Below are positions 1-11,048 of a stretch of 64,000 bases of DNA, in pieces. Below the pieces are notes generated by a model that saw only the letters and a program-made list of their open reading frames with translations, did not search any database and was not told where the DNA came from. The stretch is taken from contig JASANC010003292.1 in NCBI GenBank assembly GCA_030248135.1, positions 35,258 through 99,257 on the forward strand, read 5' to 3'. The stretch comes from Theristus sp. LFF4_11. Lineage: Eukaryota > Nematoda > Chromadorea > Monhysterida > Xyalidae. The translations under genes and the position numbers were made by a program. The first letter of the stretch is position 1, and every line of letters begins with the position of its first letter.

Positions 1-380
1 TATTGAAAAATCGAGATTGCAAAACAAGTTATATTCATAATGCTACGCATACATCAGTTTTGATAAAAATTCTAACAATGCATATTTTTAGTAATTATCA
101 ACTTATAAAATCTTACGTCAGAAAAAAGGAGATAGTACCAGCACCAGAGAATTTACGCACAACACTGATTTAGTGTTTATAATATATAAAACAAAATATG
201 CCTATAAATATACATATAAAAATAAAATAAAAATCACACAAAGAAAATAACCGAAGCTGTAGTTCTGTACCAAACGGTTTCTCCAAACACACCCGTATTT
301 TAAGATCTAAAATTTTATTTTTGGCTTTTACATTTTAGTTGCTTCCACTTTTAATTCAAAAAGACAGCACAAACATGTGT
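1..380. other. AT-rich spacer, no gene seen
   Basis: AT-rich sequence with no convincing exon or structured repeat. It borders the foldback element that starts near 381. Confidence 0.5.
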
Positions 381-1143
381 AGTCGGACTGAATAATTTGG
401 GACATTAGCTGATTGGCTGGTGCGTGACCTGAATAGGTTCAAACGCAAGCCGTTAAAATTGCACTTTGCTTTTTTAATTTTTGAGTGTTTGTGTTGATGA
501 ATGTTTGGATCTTTAACAGACAAAACTTTGTTTGTAATTTATGAAATGCAGAAAAAAATTAAAAAAAGTAATTTTAAGGCGAATTTTTACTTTTTTCAGA
601 AAAAAACGACGGCGACGGTGATGCGCTTTTGACGCTTGCAAAAATCAATATTCGTTCAAAACGGATTGCTTTTCAAATTTTCTCTATAAAATAATTTATT
701 AGAAAAAAAATTTCAATTAAAATTCAAACACAACAACATTTTTAGTTGTCGTTGTTGCCGTCGCCGTTATTTCTTTCGAAAAATAAATTTGTGCTTTGGA
801 AACAGTTTCTTTTAATTTTCTGCCTCTTTGAACAGACAATTTGTGTCAATTTAAAAATACAGAAAAGCAGTTTTCTGGCCAAATTTTAATTTACATGTGT
901 CACCGTCGTTCTATTTTCTGAAAAAATAAAAATTCGCCTTAAACTTTACTTTTTTTGATTTTTTTTGCATTTCATAAATCTCAAACAAGTTTGGTCCACT
1001 AAAGATCCAAACATTCATCAACACAAACACTCAAAAATTAAACAAATTAAAAAAGCAAAGTGCAATTTGAACGGCCCGCGTTTGAACCTGATCAAGTCAC
1101 GCACCAGCCAATCAGCTAATGACCCAAATTACCCAGTCCGACT
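381..1143. repeat. Foldback (long inverted-repeat) element, about 760 bp
   Basis: The segment near 381-623 (beginning AGTCGGACTG) reappears as its reverse complement near 897-1143 (ending CAGTCCGACT). The arms are about 240 bp with scattered mismatches and indels, around a loop of about 270 bp. Both arms carry the GATTGGCTGGT / ACCAGCCAATC motif. There is no credible coding capacity; the 70-codon ORF at 965-1177 lies mostly in the right arm and looks incidental. This is the architecture of a foldback transposon or large MITE. No clear target duplication was found. Confidence 0.8.
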
Positions 1144-1766
1144 GGAAAATATGCAAAAAACACCTGGAATGATGTAATATTATAAACCAATACCAATAAG
1201 CAACACAGTGGCAAGAGAGCGTGCGCACAATCGCGGCCCAAAACGAACGATCCTCTATCGCAGTGACACGCCCTTAACAATCGGGGCCGACGAAAATTTT
1301 AATCTTTGTCACCTCTAGAGATCAGATTTGTGCCTGTTAATTGTTATTAGATCAGCAAAACCCACAAAGCTTTTTTTATAGAACTCGATGTTTTGTTTAA
1401 AGCTTAGGATCACACAAGCCAAGCGTCACCTTAACCAAATAAAAAACGACTGTGATTTGAAAAAAGTGACAAAGTATGAAAAATTGCGTTGTTGAGGACA
1501 CGATTGCACACAACCGGCAAGAGACGTTTAAATAAATGCACAACACATGTTCAGATTCAATTGAACTGATCAAAACTTTTAAATGAGAATCGACGAACGG
1601 AAGCTTATTTGAAAAAAATACAAAGTGACAGAACGGAATGAACAATGAAATCAAACACAACTCAACAGACGTTCCTGAAGTGAAAACCGCATGAATCAAC
1701 AAGACTTTCTTTAGCGTTAACATAACGGAAGAACCAAAGGCGACATACGTCATTGCATGAAAGCAA
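1144..1766. other. 3' flank of the METTL24-like gene
   Basis: Between the foldback element and the stop codon of the methyltransferase-like gene. It probably holds that gene's 3' UTR. The 118-codon minus-strand ORF at 1397-1753 looks unlike a conserved protein. Confidence 0.4.
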
Positions 1767-4700
1767 CTAGCGATGGGGAGTGTGATCGACCACTGATCGA
1801 GTGTGCTTTGCTATCAGCGCCCGATTGAGCCATGCCATTTCAAAGCAGCCGCGATGCGCACAATGACCGGCCGGTGTCTCGGACCAGCGCTCAAACGGCA
1901 CAAACCAAATCACCCACGTCCACGGCAATTGTCTCACCCAGAACAACTCGAATCCAGCCCGTTCCAATCTGACCAGCCAGCTCATGTACTCGCGAAGGTT
2001 TTCGTTCTCCTCACCAAACCATAATCTGAGAAGTTGACGGACAAGAATTTGAGATGGCCGATTGAATGGTTGAAAATTGGCACGTTGATTGGCTGCAGTA
2101 AATGGCAAAAACACAACAGGCAACGTCAGATATTCTAAGCCGTCGTCACCGTAGATAAATGCTATTTTTTGGGTTCTGCGACTCAATGCGTTTGCACTTG
2201 TAGAAAGAAACTAGTTTCAATCTTTATGTTGCAATTCAAGAAAACCACGTGAACCGGCTCTATTTGGGAAACTCGGATGACTTTACCAATTTTGAATTCC
2301 CGCGTCATGCACTGTTCACGTATTGATATGCGCATTGAGTCTCGGGAAGAAAATAGAAGACCACACACTAATTGCCTTAATCAAAGGCGTTTTTTTGTGA
2401 TTGCAGCAAGCACCTGGTATGCATGGTGATCTGCACAATGCGTTGCAAGTACTGTGGCGCATCCAGCAACTCCTTCAGCAAGTACCACTCATCGCCGTGC
2501 AAATCAACCACGAGCATGTCAATCAGTGCGTGGTGGTGTCTGGCCATGATGCTGCGCAGTGGCAGCATCTGCCACATGGCTGCTGTGTCCGCTGGCACCT
2601 GCCGCTCGTGGCCGTCAAACGAGACGCCAACACTCCACGCGTATGTCATTCGCTCCGATCTGAACGTGTTTGCAAGAATGTCTTCATAGACCAGCACACG
2701 GTCCAAACTGAGAACATTCAAAATCAGGCAACTGGAATTCGAGAATTTGTCATGCACAGAAATCATTCACCGGAACGGTAAAGCCGTTTTACTGCTGTCG
2801 GCAGACGGCACACAGCTTGCGTCGAGAAGACACTTTCACTAAAGTCTTGCAATTTCCATGAAACAAGCAAATGACAGCGAACGCCGAACACAAAGCAAAC
2901 CATTACGAGACTAACTGTTCAGTTTGGTTGCCAGCGGCAGCGACTGCCGGATCAAACAAGAACACGTGGCAGTTCTCATTCGGCAGTGTCTCCGCCCACT
3001 CCGCTTGAACGCGCGCGTCCGCCCGGCTCACAGTTTCTCTGAGAATAATATAAAAAAACGTTCGCAAGTTTCAAAATCGGCGTTCGCACTAAAACTATGA
3101 AGACGAACAATGAAAAGGTCACTCACTGAAAAATGTAAACAACACAGTGGTGTGATTGTTTAGCACCGGCTTGCGTGGTCTTCAGTTCCGATTTGTAGTC
3201 ATCTGAGATGATTAAGAAACAGTTACGAAATATTTTAAACAAAGCAATCTGGTATTTTGCAAAATTCGCATTTTCAAAATGAAAAAAATACGCACCCGAA
3301 TTCAAAAAGACACTGCCATTTCGTTTCGACTTTTTCGGTCGTGCACGCAGTGCGGAGGTACAAAAGTACCACAGGGACTGCTCTGGCCAGGACACCTTGT
3401 TCATATAAGAGCCAAGTGGGTACTTCAGGGAGGTGATGTAGCCCATTGAGGCACAGCCGTAAGCGGACGGCTCACGCTTGCTCGCTTCCTCAATGTAGGA
3501 CATCAAACGCGAAAACTCTTCCGTTGGTGAACCTGCAGTGGAAAAAATATTTTTTTTGTTAAAAGGCAGATGATTGGTTAGGAAATGCATGCAGTCTTTT
3601 TCAAAAGTACCGTGTGCATGTGAAAAAACGAGCAGAGCACTAAACCATGAGTGAACTGCTTGCTTCATGCAACCCATGAAAAACCAAAAATCCTTTCTGC
3701 TGCTGCTGCTAAGAATGAATACTACCGCCCGTGCTGCCATGTCTTATTCGGCAACAAACCTGCACGGCTGTGTTGTACCCAACCGAAATCAGAAGTGTAA
3801 ATGCAAAACAAAAACTGCAGCAAAGTGCATGCAACAAACCAAGTCCAGCAACGGGCACCAGAAATTCAGTAGTGCCGCGATCGTCAGACGGCAAGCGTTT
3901 CAGGCTCACCAAATAACGGCAGCTCTGCGTGTGGCGGCCGCAGGCTCCCCGTTGCAGAGCGTGGTACACCAGGAAATGACGTTCGTTGAACAGGCGAAGC
4001 AGCGCCGAATACCGGAAATAAAAGGTGGCAACCTTGATAAACTAAATGTATTTCGGACAATGCAGTGCCGTGGTTGACGCCTACTATACACACCGAACGG
4101 AATCAGCCTCAGATCAGCAAAGCGCCCCGAGGACTGAGCGGGGCTTAGAGGCTGACTTCCGAGTCCCGCGTATGCCGAGGCAGCCTCTGTGTGAAATGTT
4201 ACGCCCAAAACCAAAACCAGAGGCAGCCAAAATGTGCCTGAGTTTGGCATTGTTTCGGATTTTTAAATTGATGGGACGTGCTTCAAACTTGAACAAAAAA
4301 CACGACAGCGAGCCAATCAGGAACACGCCTAGCATGCTCAGGCAGACAGCGTGCAGTCGCCTGGTAACCAAAGGGACACGAACCAAGAAAACAAGTACTC
4401 CTGAGAGGCAGTGGCAAGGTCATTAGCTCGAATCGTCAAATGCAGCTCACTGGTGTTCGCGAGAAAATGCTGATGAGAAATCAGTTCATGCAGCACGGCG
4501 GGAACGGAGTTTTGATCACTGAAATATTTTGACAATGTTTTCAGAACCGAAGTACAAATGTTACATACCGTATTACCTCTAATAAACCTCCATGGGGGTT
4601 TATTTCTTCAGCGACTCCTGGGGGTGGGGGTTTATTTTGGGTGGTTATTTTGGGGGGGGGGGTTTATTTACAAACAAATTCTAGGGGTGGGGGTTTGTTG

Positions 4701-6632
4701 AAAAATGGCAAAAATACATTGCATGGCAGGCAAGAAAGTCGCAGAAACTTCTACTTTTCACAGAGATATCCTTTTGTAACAGCCTTTTGTAATGAAATTA
4801 CCACTAACTCATCCCTTTGGGGCCTTTGGTAGCACAATTTCACCAATGTCACTGCATTCAGCCACTGAATTCGCTAGGTATGTGTTTCAAATAGGTTTCT
4901 AATAAACCCCCATGGGGGTTTATTTTGGGGGGGGATTATTTGGAAACTTGTCGAGGGGGTGGGGGTTTATTTTTTTGGGGGGGGGGTTAATTTTGGGGGG
5001 GGGGGGTTTAATAGAGGTAATACGGTATTGATTGTCGATGCAAGTTCCACAACCACTCAAACCACGCAATTATCGAACCATAGAATTAAAAAACACGGAT
5101 TCAAAAGCAAAGCAGCCCAATGGAACGAGCAGCCAACAGACCATATGTGCTCTTCAGATGCACATTTTCAAACCACAACAACACTGACCGTGCATTCGTG
5201 CAGTCAAACTTGACGACTTGCGGAGAAACACGGTTCAAAAGTCGTCCAAACACTCTGTCAACAGTGTACGCATTGTCTCGCTGCGAGAATTCAGCTCTCC
5301 TTGCTCGTTTGCTGTTTTCACTGGACGTTTGACTGACGTTTTGAACACGAGGCGAGTGGATGAGACTGCCGATGTGCAATGAGACACGTGGTGGCGAATG
5401 AGAAGCTGAATGAAAGCAACACAATCACAGTGACAAAAACAGTGACCTGTGCAACGGCTGATCTCGACGTAGCTAATCATTGGCTTCATTATGCTGATAC
5501 TACTTGCAGCAGTTTTTTCGTCACAGAATCCAAAATTAGAAGGCAGAAATCACACGCCATGTGCGAGTATGCGACTCCAAAAAAAGTTTCAAAAAGTGAA
5601 TTCACCAGTTGTCAATCAGTTCGGTCAGCCAAACGTGTTCAAGTTCAACATCCGCGAATTTACCCCATAAAACTTGCAAGTCTAAAAAACCCACCAATAC
5701 CGTTCGATAGCAGTTTCTGAGCAGTGATTTTGGCGTTGTTGTGTAGCAGCACCAGAGCAAGCGCATCATCCTCAGCGAAATGTCGCTCGAAGTTCCACGA
5801 ATCCATGCTCATTAGCACCGAGAACACCATGGGACGACTGTGGTCGCTTGTCGTTGGCGACGTGACGGTTGGCAAGGCGCTCGCACGTGTGCTCAGGCAA
5901 ATCTGCATGAATGGCCGTTGCAATGAACGATCAAGCAGCAACAGCAGAAAGATTCGGTGCGCGTTTTTGGATTCGTGTTCTTTTCTTACCGCAGTTCGCT
6001 GATTGCTTGCGGACATTACAACCAATCACAGTGCACTTAAAATCAAGCGCAAAACAATCAGCGATCTTGCGTGCCGACGCGTGCTGTTCAAAAATAAGCA
6101 TCTTTATACTAAACAAACACTGATACCAATTGAAAACAGGAGAAACTTGCCGCAAATGAATCGTGAATTTCATGCTGTGACTGACAGCGTAACTGCACAT
6201 GGGCGAGGTATTCATTGAGACGCAGCATTTCTTCCTGTGAGCTTGACAGAGCCACTGCAGTGCGATAGTCTGGCCTGATCACGCTGGAAATTCGACGTTG
6301 CTGAATGGGTCGTCTGAAAAATAAGAAAATTAAAAAAACCATAAAAAAAGATGACCCGCTGAATAATGCAATGTTGACGTTCGTTTGCAAGCAGCTCGTG
6401 AAAAGCCCTCCCTGGTGAGCGCGCTGAAACTGCATTCAATACACGAAAAACAATGCCGTTCTCGAGCGCAGTTTTTGAAACACGAAACAAACGCGTACCT
6501 AAGAAGAATCCAAACAGCAGCAAACATCCATGGCATCATCAAGAACACCGCAGTCACCCTGAGACAGGCTCGTTTCAAGTAGCGCAACGGCACGAAACGT
6601 CTGCTCGCACGGGGACACCGTTGCAGGCTCAT
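1767..6632 (-). CDS. Type II membrane protein with C-terminal METTL24/FkbM-like methyltransferase domain (10 exons)
   Basis: Exons, 5' to 3': 6632-6499, 6313-6127, 5902-5606, 5299-5189, 4518-4380, 4032-3918, 3532-3292, 3038-2916, 2707-2414, 2025-1767. All junctions keep phase except one interruption inside exon 3. The product would be about 632 residues. Residues about 21-44 form one hydrophobic signal anchor after a basic N-terminus, so the bulk should be lumenal. The last four exons resemble METTL24-type proteins: an opening FSRLMSYI, a central VFLFDP, the acidic VVDLHGDEW motif corresponding to the FkbM-fold core, and a terminal LERAGFELF ... CFEMAWLN block. Substrate is unknown. I do not recognise the middle (exons 3-6). 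Exon 3 is broken by an apparent one-base shift in a six-base homopolymer at 5684-5689. The exon 4 acceptor is weak. Introns carry a MITE and a SINE piece. Exons 7-10 are well supported; the 5' half is less certain. Confidence 0.62.
2180..2341. repeat. Family E palindromic MITE, copy 1
   Basis: About 162 bp bounded by GACTCAATGCG and its reverse complement CGCATTGAGTC, inside the last intron of the METTL24-like gene. It shares the internal block TTTTGAATTCCCGCGTCATGC (in reverse) with copies near 27.7 kb and 63.6 kb. Confidence 0.7.
4110..4210 (+). repeat. SINE fragment
   Basis: This piece contains GCGGGGCTTAGAGGCTG and GCCGAGG blocks that match the body of the SINE relative at 49.05-49.2 kb. 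It lies in an intron of the METTL24-like gene. It is truncated, with no tRNA-like head visible. Confidence 0.5.
4566..5027. mobile_element. Family A MITE, copy 1 (TIR TACCGTATTAC)
   Basis: The element begins TACCGTATTACC and ends GGTAATACGGTA. It is flanked by runs of GGGGGTGGGGGTTTATT and has a conserved core (GGCAGGCAAGAAAGTCGCAG, then CCCTTTGGGGCC) shared nearly base for base with copies at 20.3 kb and 60.8 kb. It is non-coding and lies in an intron of the METTL24-like gene. G-runs on one strand could form quadruplexes. Confidence 0.85.
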
Positions 6633-6689
6633 AATCACGTTTTGCTCATCAGGCGTTTTCAGAGTTGTTTCCACGTCCGGCTCATTTGA

Positions 6690-8690
6690 CAGTCACTTTA
6701 TTCATCATGCACAGCTTTACCAATTTTTTGCTGCGAGTCATTTTTTCTGCAAGACAAAAACTATTAAGCGGCAATTAAGAAGCAGTATTTAGTGACGCAT
6801 AGCTGCAGTATGGTGTGTCTCACACTGATGTGTCTGTTATTTGTGATTTCAAGGGACCCTTTGTTCAACTTTGTGCGAATTGCCTGGTTGATTCTTTTAT
6901 GTGAATGACGAGCACAAATCGCTTCAAGATAATGATTTTGCCACAAAGTCGAGACCGAACCATCGACTCGAGCGAACGATCGGTTGTTGACAAGAGGAAG
7001 AGAGCCCGACGAACAGTGATCGTGGTAGTGCCAAGCGACACAACAACAAAGTATGGCGTGGTGATTAATTTTTGTTTTCATTCTCTTATTTTTCTTGTGT
7101 TTGTTGTGTTTCAAAGGCATAAGAAACTCAGACCAAGACAGAAATCAATACGTTTGGAACGTGTAGGGGGTGCACTGATGTGAAAACCTGCATGTTAAGT
7201 GTCTGCACCTAATTTCGAAACATTCATGCATCACTATTGTTCTATTTTTGTTGTATTAAAGGAATATGCTGCACATTCGAGAATGAATAAATTGTTGTAC
7301 GGCAAATGCACCGATGCTCAAAATGACAATTGTCAAAAAAAATTTATTCAAAAAAATGTCATTAACAGTAGTGCTTAACAACAGCCATTATTTATCTGCT
7401 TGAGCCATGGTTTGAACTGAATAACCATGTACGCAGACGTGGGTAATAAATACGAGGCACTGTTTTTATTAGCTTCTGCCCGATCATGTCATTCAAGCTT
7501 TCCGTGTGCGCGTGGTAACCGCAACAGCAAACAGAGCACCAGCCCCAGGGTTGAATTGAACAAAGCACCGGTTTGTTTGCACCATCAGCTGAATAGGAAG
7601 GCCGCTCACATGTTCAATGGTGAGCTGAATCATGTGAGGCAATCAGTTGTGACGGCTGCGCACGCGTCATACGTTCATACTAACATCACGTTTGCATGGC
7701 AGTGCAGTGCCAACCTTCACAGCCAACTTCAGACGCGTTTGTTGCCTGCCGGGTATGCAGCACTGGCGCCCGGCAACAGGGGCCGTGTGACGCACACCGT
7801 TCTTTGCCACCATTAAATAGGTTCAGAACTAACTGATCCGCTGAAAGCCATTTCATCGAATAGCAAGTTGATTACGACTCCGGTTAACGAGCGACTCAGC
7901 AAGTACCTTTGCTCATAGCCTGCTCATTTTCGCTGCCGCAGTCTCCACCTAGCGGACCACGCACTTCGCCGCTGACGGACGACCTCTAAAATGCACAAGT
8001 TTTGTTTGGCAAAAAATGTGTAATTTTGACAGAGTTGCAAATAAAAACCGTTTTCTGGTTTGTCGTTGCTTTCAACAAGTAATTCAACAAAAATCGTGAA
8101 TAATTCATTCATAATCTTTACTTTTTTCATAGACTGACACACCATGACACCAACGGCACAATAGTCACTCAAAGTGAATCGAACGAACCCAATCAGTGTG
8201 ATAAAAATGAACGAAAAAACAAAAATGGCCACAATGCATATGATTCGTGTATTGCAGTTAACGCTTGTTTGTTGAATGGTTAAGTAAAGAAAGTTTCGAA
8301 CGTTTCGAGAACTGAACGAAAGCAAAAAAAAACAGAAAATGCCCATTAGAGTATTTGTCACTTTTGCGAATAAAAAAAGTCAAAGAAATACGATATCTGG
8401 TCTGGCAATATTATGGTAAGTACCTGGAGAACTGTGGAAAAATTAGAACAAAGCGCAAAACTTTGGTAATGTTTGAAAAAAAACTGCTCAAACATTAACA
8501 CACACCCAAGATCGGACAACTAATCAGTAAAAATACTTAAACAACAAAAGCTTGACTATAAATAAATTAAAATTGCACCCATTTGTCTTTCATATTTTTT
8601 TCAATTTAAGGGAAAGTTTAGTTCTATTGGTACCGAACATAGCATGAACTCAACCATTTTGTTCTGCATCTTCAAAACACCACCCGTCTT
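6690..8690. other. Intergenic; no recognisable gene
   Basis: Between the 5' end of the METTL24-like gene and the 3' end of CK2 beta copy 1. Open frames at 7427-7816 (+, 129 codons) and 7924-8361 (-, 145 codons, with one strongly hydrophobic stretch) match nothing I recognise and lack supporting exon structure. Flanking UTRs probably occupy part of this stretch. Confidence 0.4.
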
Positions 8691-10208
8691 TCAGTGCGAC
8701 CCCATCTTTCCGGCCGGCGAGAAAACATTCATCGTTCTGATTGGTTGCTTCAAGTTCTGCTGCTGTTGAATTTGCTCAGCTGACTGCTGCTGCAGTTGGT
8801 ACGCTTGCGAGTGGATTTTGAAGCCGTACAAGCTGTGCAGGTGCAAGGGACAACGTAAGAACACGCAAATGGAAGCCCATCGCACGCTGAATTTCTTATG
8901 ATGGACGAAAAACTGCTATCGGTACGCACCAATTACTGACAAGACACGACACACTCTACAGCCAACTCAGTTCTATCAGTTCTGGATGGAGAATTGCATT
9001 TTCTAGGAGTCAACCTAATTCACGCGTAAACCGAAACTACGCTCACTCATTCAACGACCACAATTAGCAGGCATTGAATTCCAGACCAGCGAAGTGAACT
9101 AACCGCGGTACAAACTGGTTGGCGGGACGTGGCGGCCGGAGCTCCGGGTGCACAAAGAACAACATGTGCGGGAAACCAGTGCCATAGTAGGCACCGTCGG
9201 TGTGGTGATGCTTCGATGATTTCGGCACGTACACGTCCATGCACTTTGCACAGTACAACTTGACCATCGCCTCTGCTGGAACGTCCGATAGGCCTGTACA
9301 AACAGGAAATGGCTCAATTTATACCCAACTACTGGCAGTTGACGAGTCGAAAACGGTGGTACATCACAGATAAGGCCATTTGGCACGGGCGAAATGCAGG
9401 AATGGGAGCCATCACACAAAGTGAGACGCAACTGCCGCTTCCACGGCACCACCAAAGACACACCGGTACACACCTATGGGGCTTATCTTGTGTTGCGTGG
9501 CGTACTGCCCTGCTTTGAAGTGGCATCACTGCTGACTCGCCTTCACGTCATGTTGAAACAAACTGTCGCAGCAGAATTCCGTCTCAGCGAGTATAACCGG
9601 CCTCTTAACTTCTTCTCAATACAAATGAAACGTTGTTCGAAGCAGCGAAAAACCGACCAATGGGCAACATGGGCTGATTTTCGCAGTACACCCTGGGGCA
9701 GTGTCCAAAGTCGCCGTTCGTCCACTTCTCAATCATTTGTGCAATGCCCCGATTCGTCAGAATGTACCGAGCGTGTATCAAGCCGTACAACATCTCAGCC
9801 GCCTGTTCGACGAGGTCAGACTGATTCGGGTTGTCCTCTAGCTCGTCATCTGCGTTTTATGTTTTTCAGTTACCGTTTTAATACTGTTGCATAAGCTGTT
9901 TTTCAGAATTTTTCGTAAGCCGTAGTTTTGCTCTGTAGAAACATTAAAAATCGAAGCAAACCAGGTTCCAGGTCGAGAATCATATCCAATGCTTGTCGGT
10001 AGTGGGGCACTTGTTCGTTTAGTCCGGTAAGGTTAAATTTGTCCTGGATGTATTCTTCGTCGACCTGAGAAAGTAAAAAACCAATGACAAGCGATATAAC
10101 TTTTCCGCCGAGTTTTTTCAATGCTGAAACACAAACCTCACAAAAGAACTCGTTGCCGCGCAGACCGCAAAACCAGGAAATCCATGACACTTCTTCGGAG
10201 CTGCTCAT
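8691..10208 (-). CDS. CSNK2B: Casein kinase 2 regulatory subunit beta, copy 1 (5 exons, 232 aa)
   Basis: Exons: 10208-10137, 10064-9962, 9849-9658, 9293-9104, 8832-8691; all phases agree and give 232 residues, close to the usual ~215. The protein starts [13 protein letters not shown], the N-terminal autophosphorylation region. It has the acidic [12 protein letters not shown] loop, and the zinc-binding dimerisation site appears as CPRVYC and YCAKC. Next come [17 protein letters not shown], then [15 protein letters not shown], where the last exon joins. CK2 beta dimerises and carries two catalytic alpha subunits, steering substrate choice in nucleus and cytosol. The tail after the conserved core is glutamine-rich and species-specific. 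It lies in tandem, same strand, about 840 bp from copy 2. No defect was seen. Confidence 0.96.
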
Positions 10209-11048
10209 TTTTTGGTGTTTGGCCGACCTGGAAACTCGCGTGCAGATACCCGCTCTGCAACAACATTTCAGTTTGCAACTGAGACGTGGTGGTAAAACGG
10301 TTGACAGCCAATGGATGTCTGCAAGAAATAGCTGAGCAATCTGAACGGCTCAGTGCTGCGACGTGAAACAGCCGGCAATTGCATCATTTTTTTACGATTC
10401 AATAAAGTTTTTATTCTAAACTTTCAACAAAATAAAACAGCGAATGAAATCACAGGTGGAACTTGACAGATCAGAACAAAACACGCAATCTTCAGAACAT
10501 CATCGCTGTATCTCGTGAGGTGTGGTTCGGAATTTGGAATTTCGGAAACAGAGGGGACCTTTTTCAGTAAAAATATTTAACAGATAATCAGACAGATACA
10601 CCAACGATAAGTTCAGACACCTGAATTATGCACGACACAATTCAAACTAAATTTAGCGAATTGCGCAAAAAATGGTAAATAAAAAAATTGCAGCAAATCA
10701 CACGTTTGTCCTGACTGAGATGGTCCATTTGAAAGGAAAATGAAAGAAAACAAAGTTGGAGCAAAATAACGTGTCATACGAAAACAGCAGATCTGACAGA
10801 TGTCATGCATTGCGGCACTTTCAAAGTGAGTATCTGGAAAAGGCTAAAAACACCGCTGCATGACAAAACACCAGGAACAAGAACAACAACAAGAACCAAT
10901 AAGAATGTTCAATGAAGTACAACTAAAGCCAACAAATGCACACAAAATAAGCACGCACTCTCATGTCTCATCTCAGCAAGCAGCCAGCTTGCAATGTGAA
11001 ACAAGCGCAGCGCAAGTTGCTGACGCGCCGAACGGACGCACAACCAAA
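10209..11048. other. Spacer between the two CK2 beta copies
   Basis: Holds the promoter and 5' UTR of copy 1 and the 3' UTR of copy 2. A sequence readable as AATAAA on both strands (AATAAAGTTTTTATT, about 10400-10415) is a possible polyadenylation site for copy 2. No coding exon seen. Confidence 0.4.

Noticed and set aside
7427..7816. 129-codon plus-strand ORF
   Set aside because: No recognisable motif or splice partner.
7924..8361. Membrane protein ORF of 145 codons
   Set aside because: Only one hydrophobic stretch in AT-rich DNA; no family resemblance, no supporting exons.
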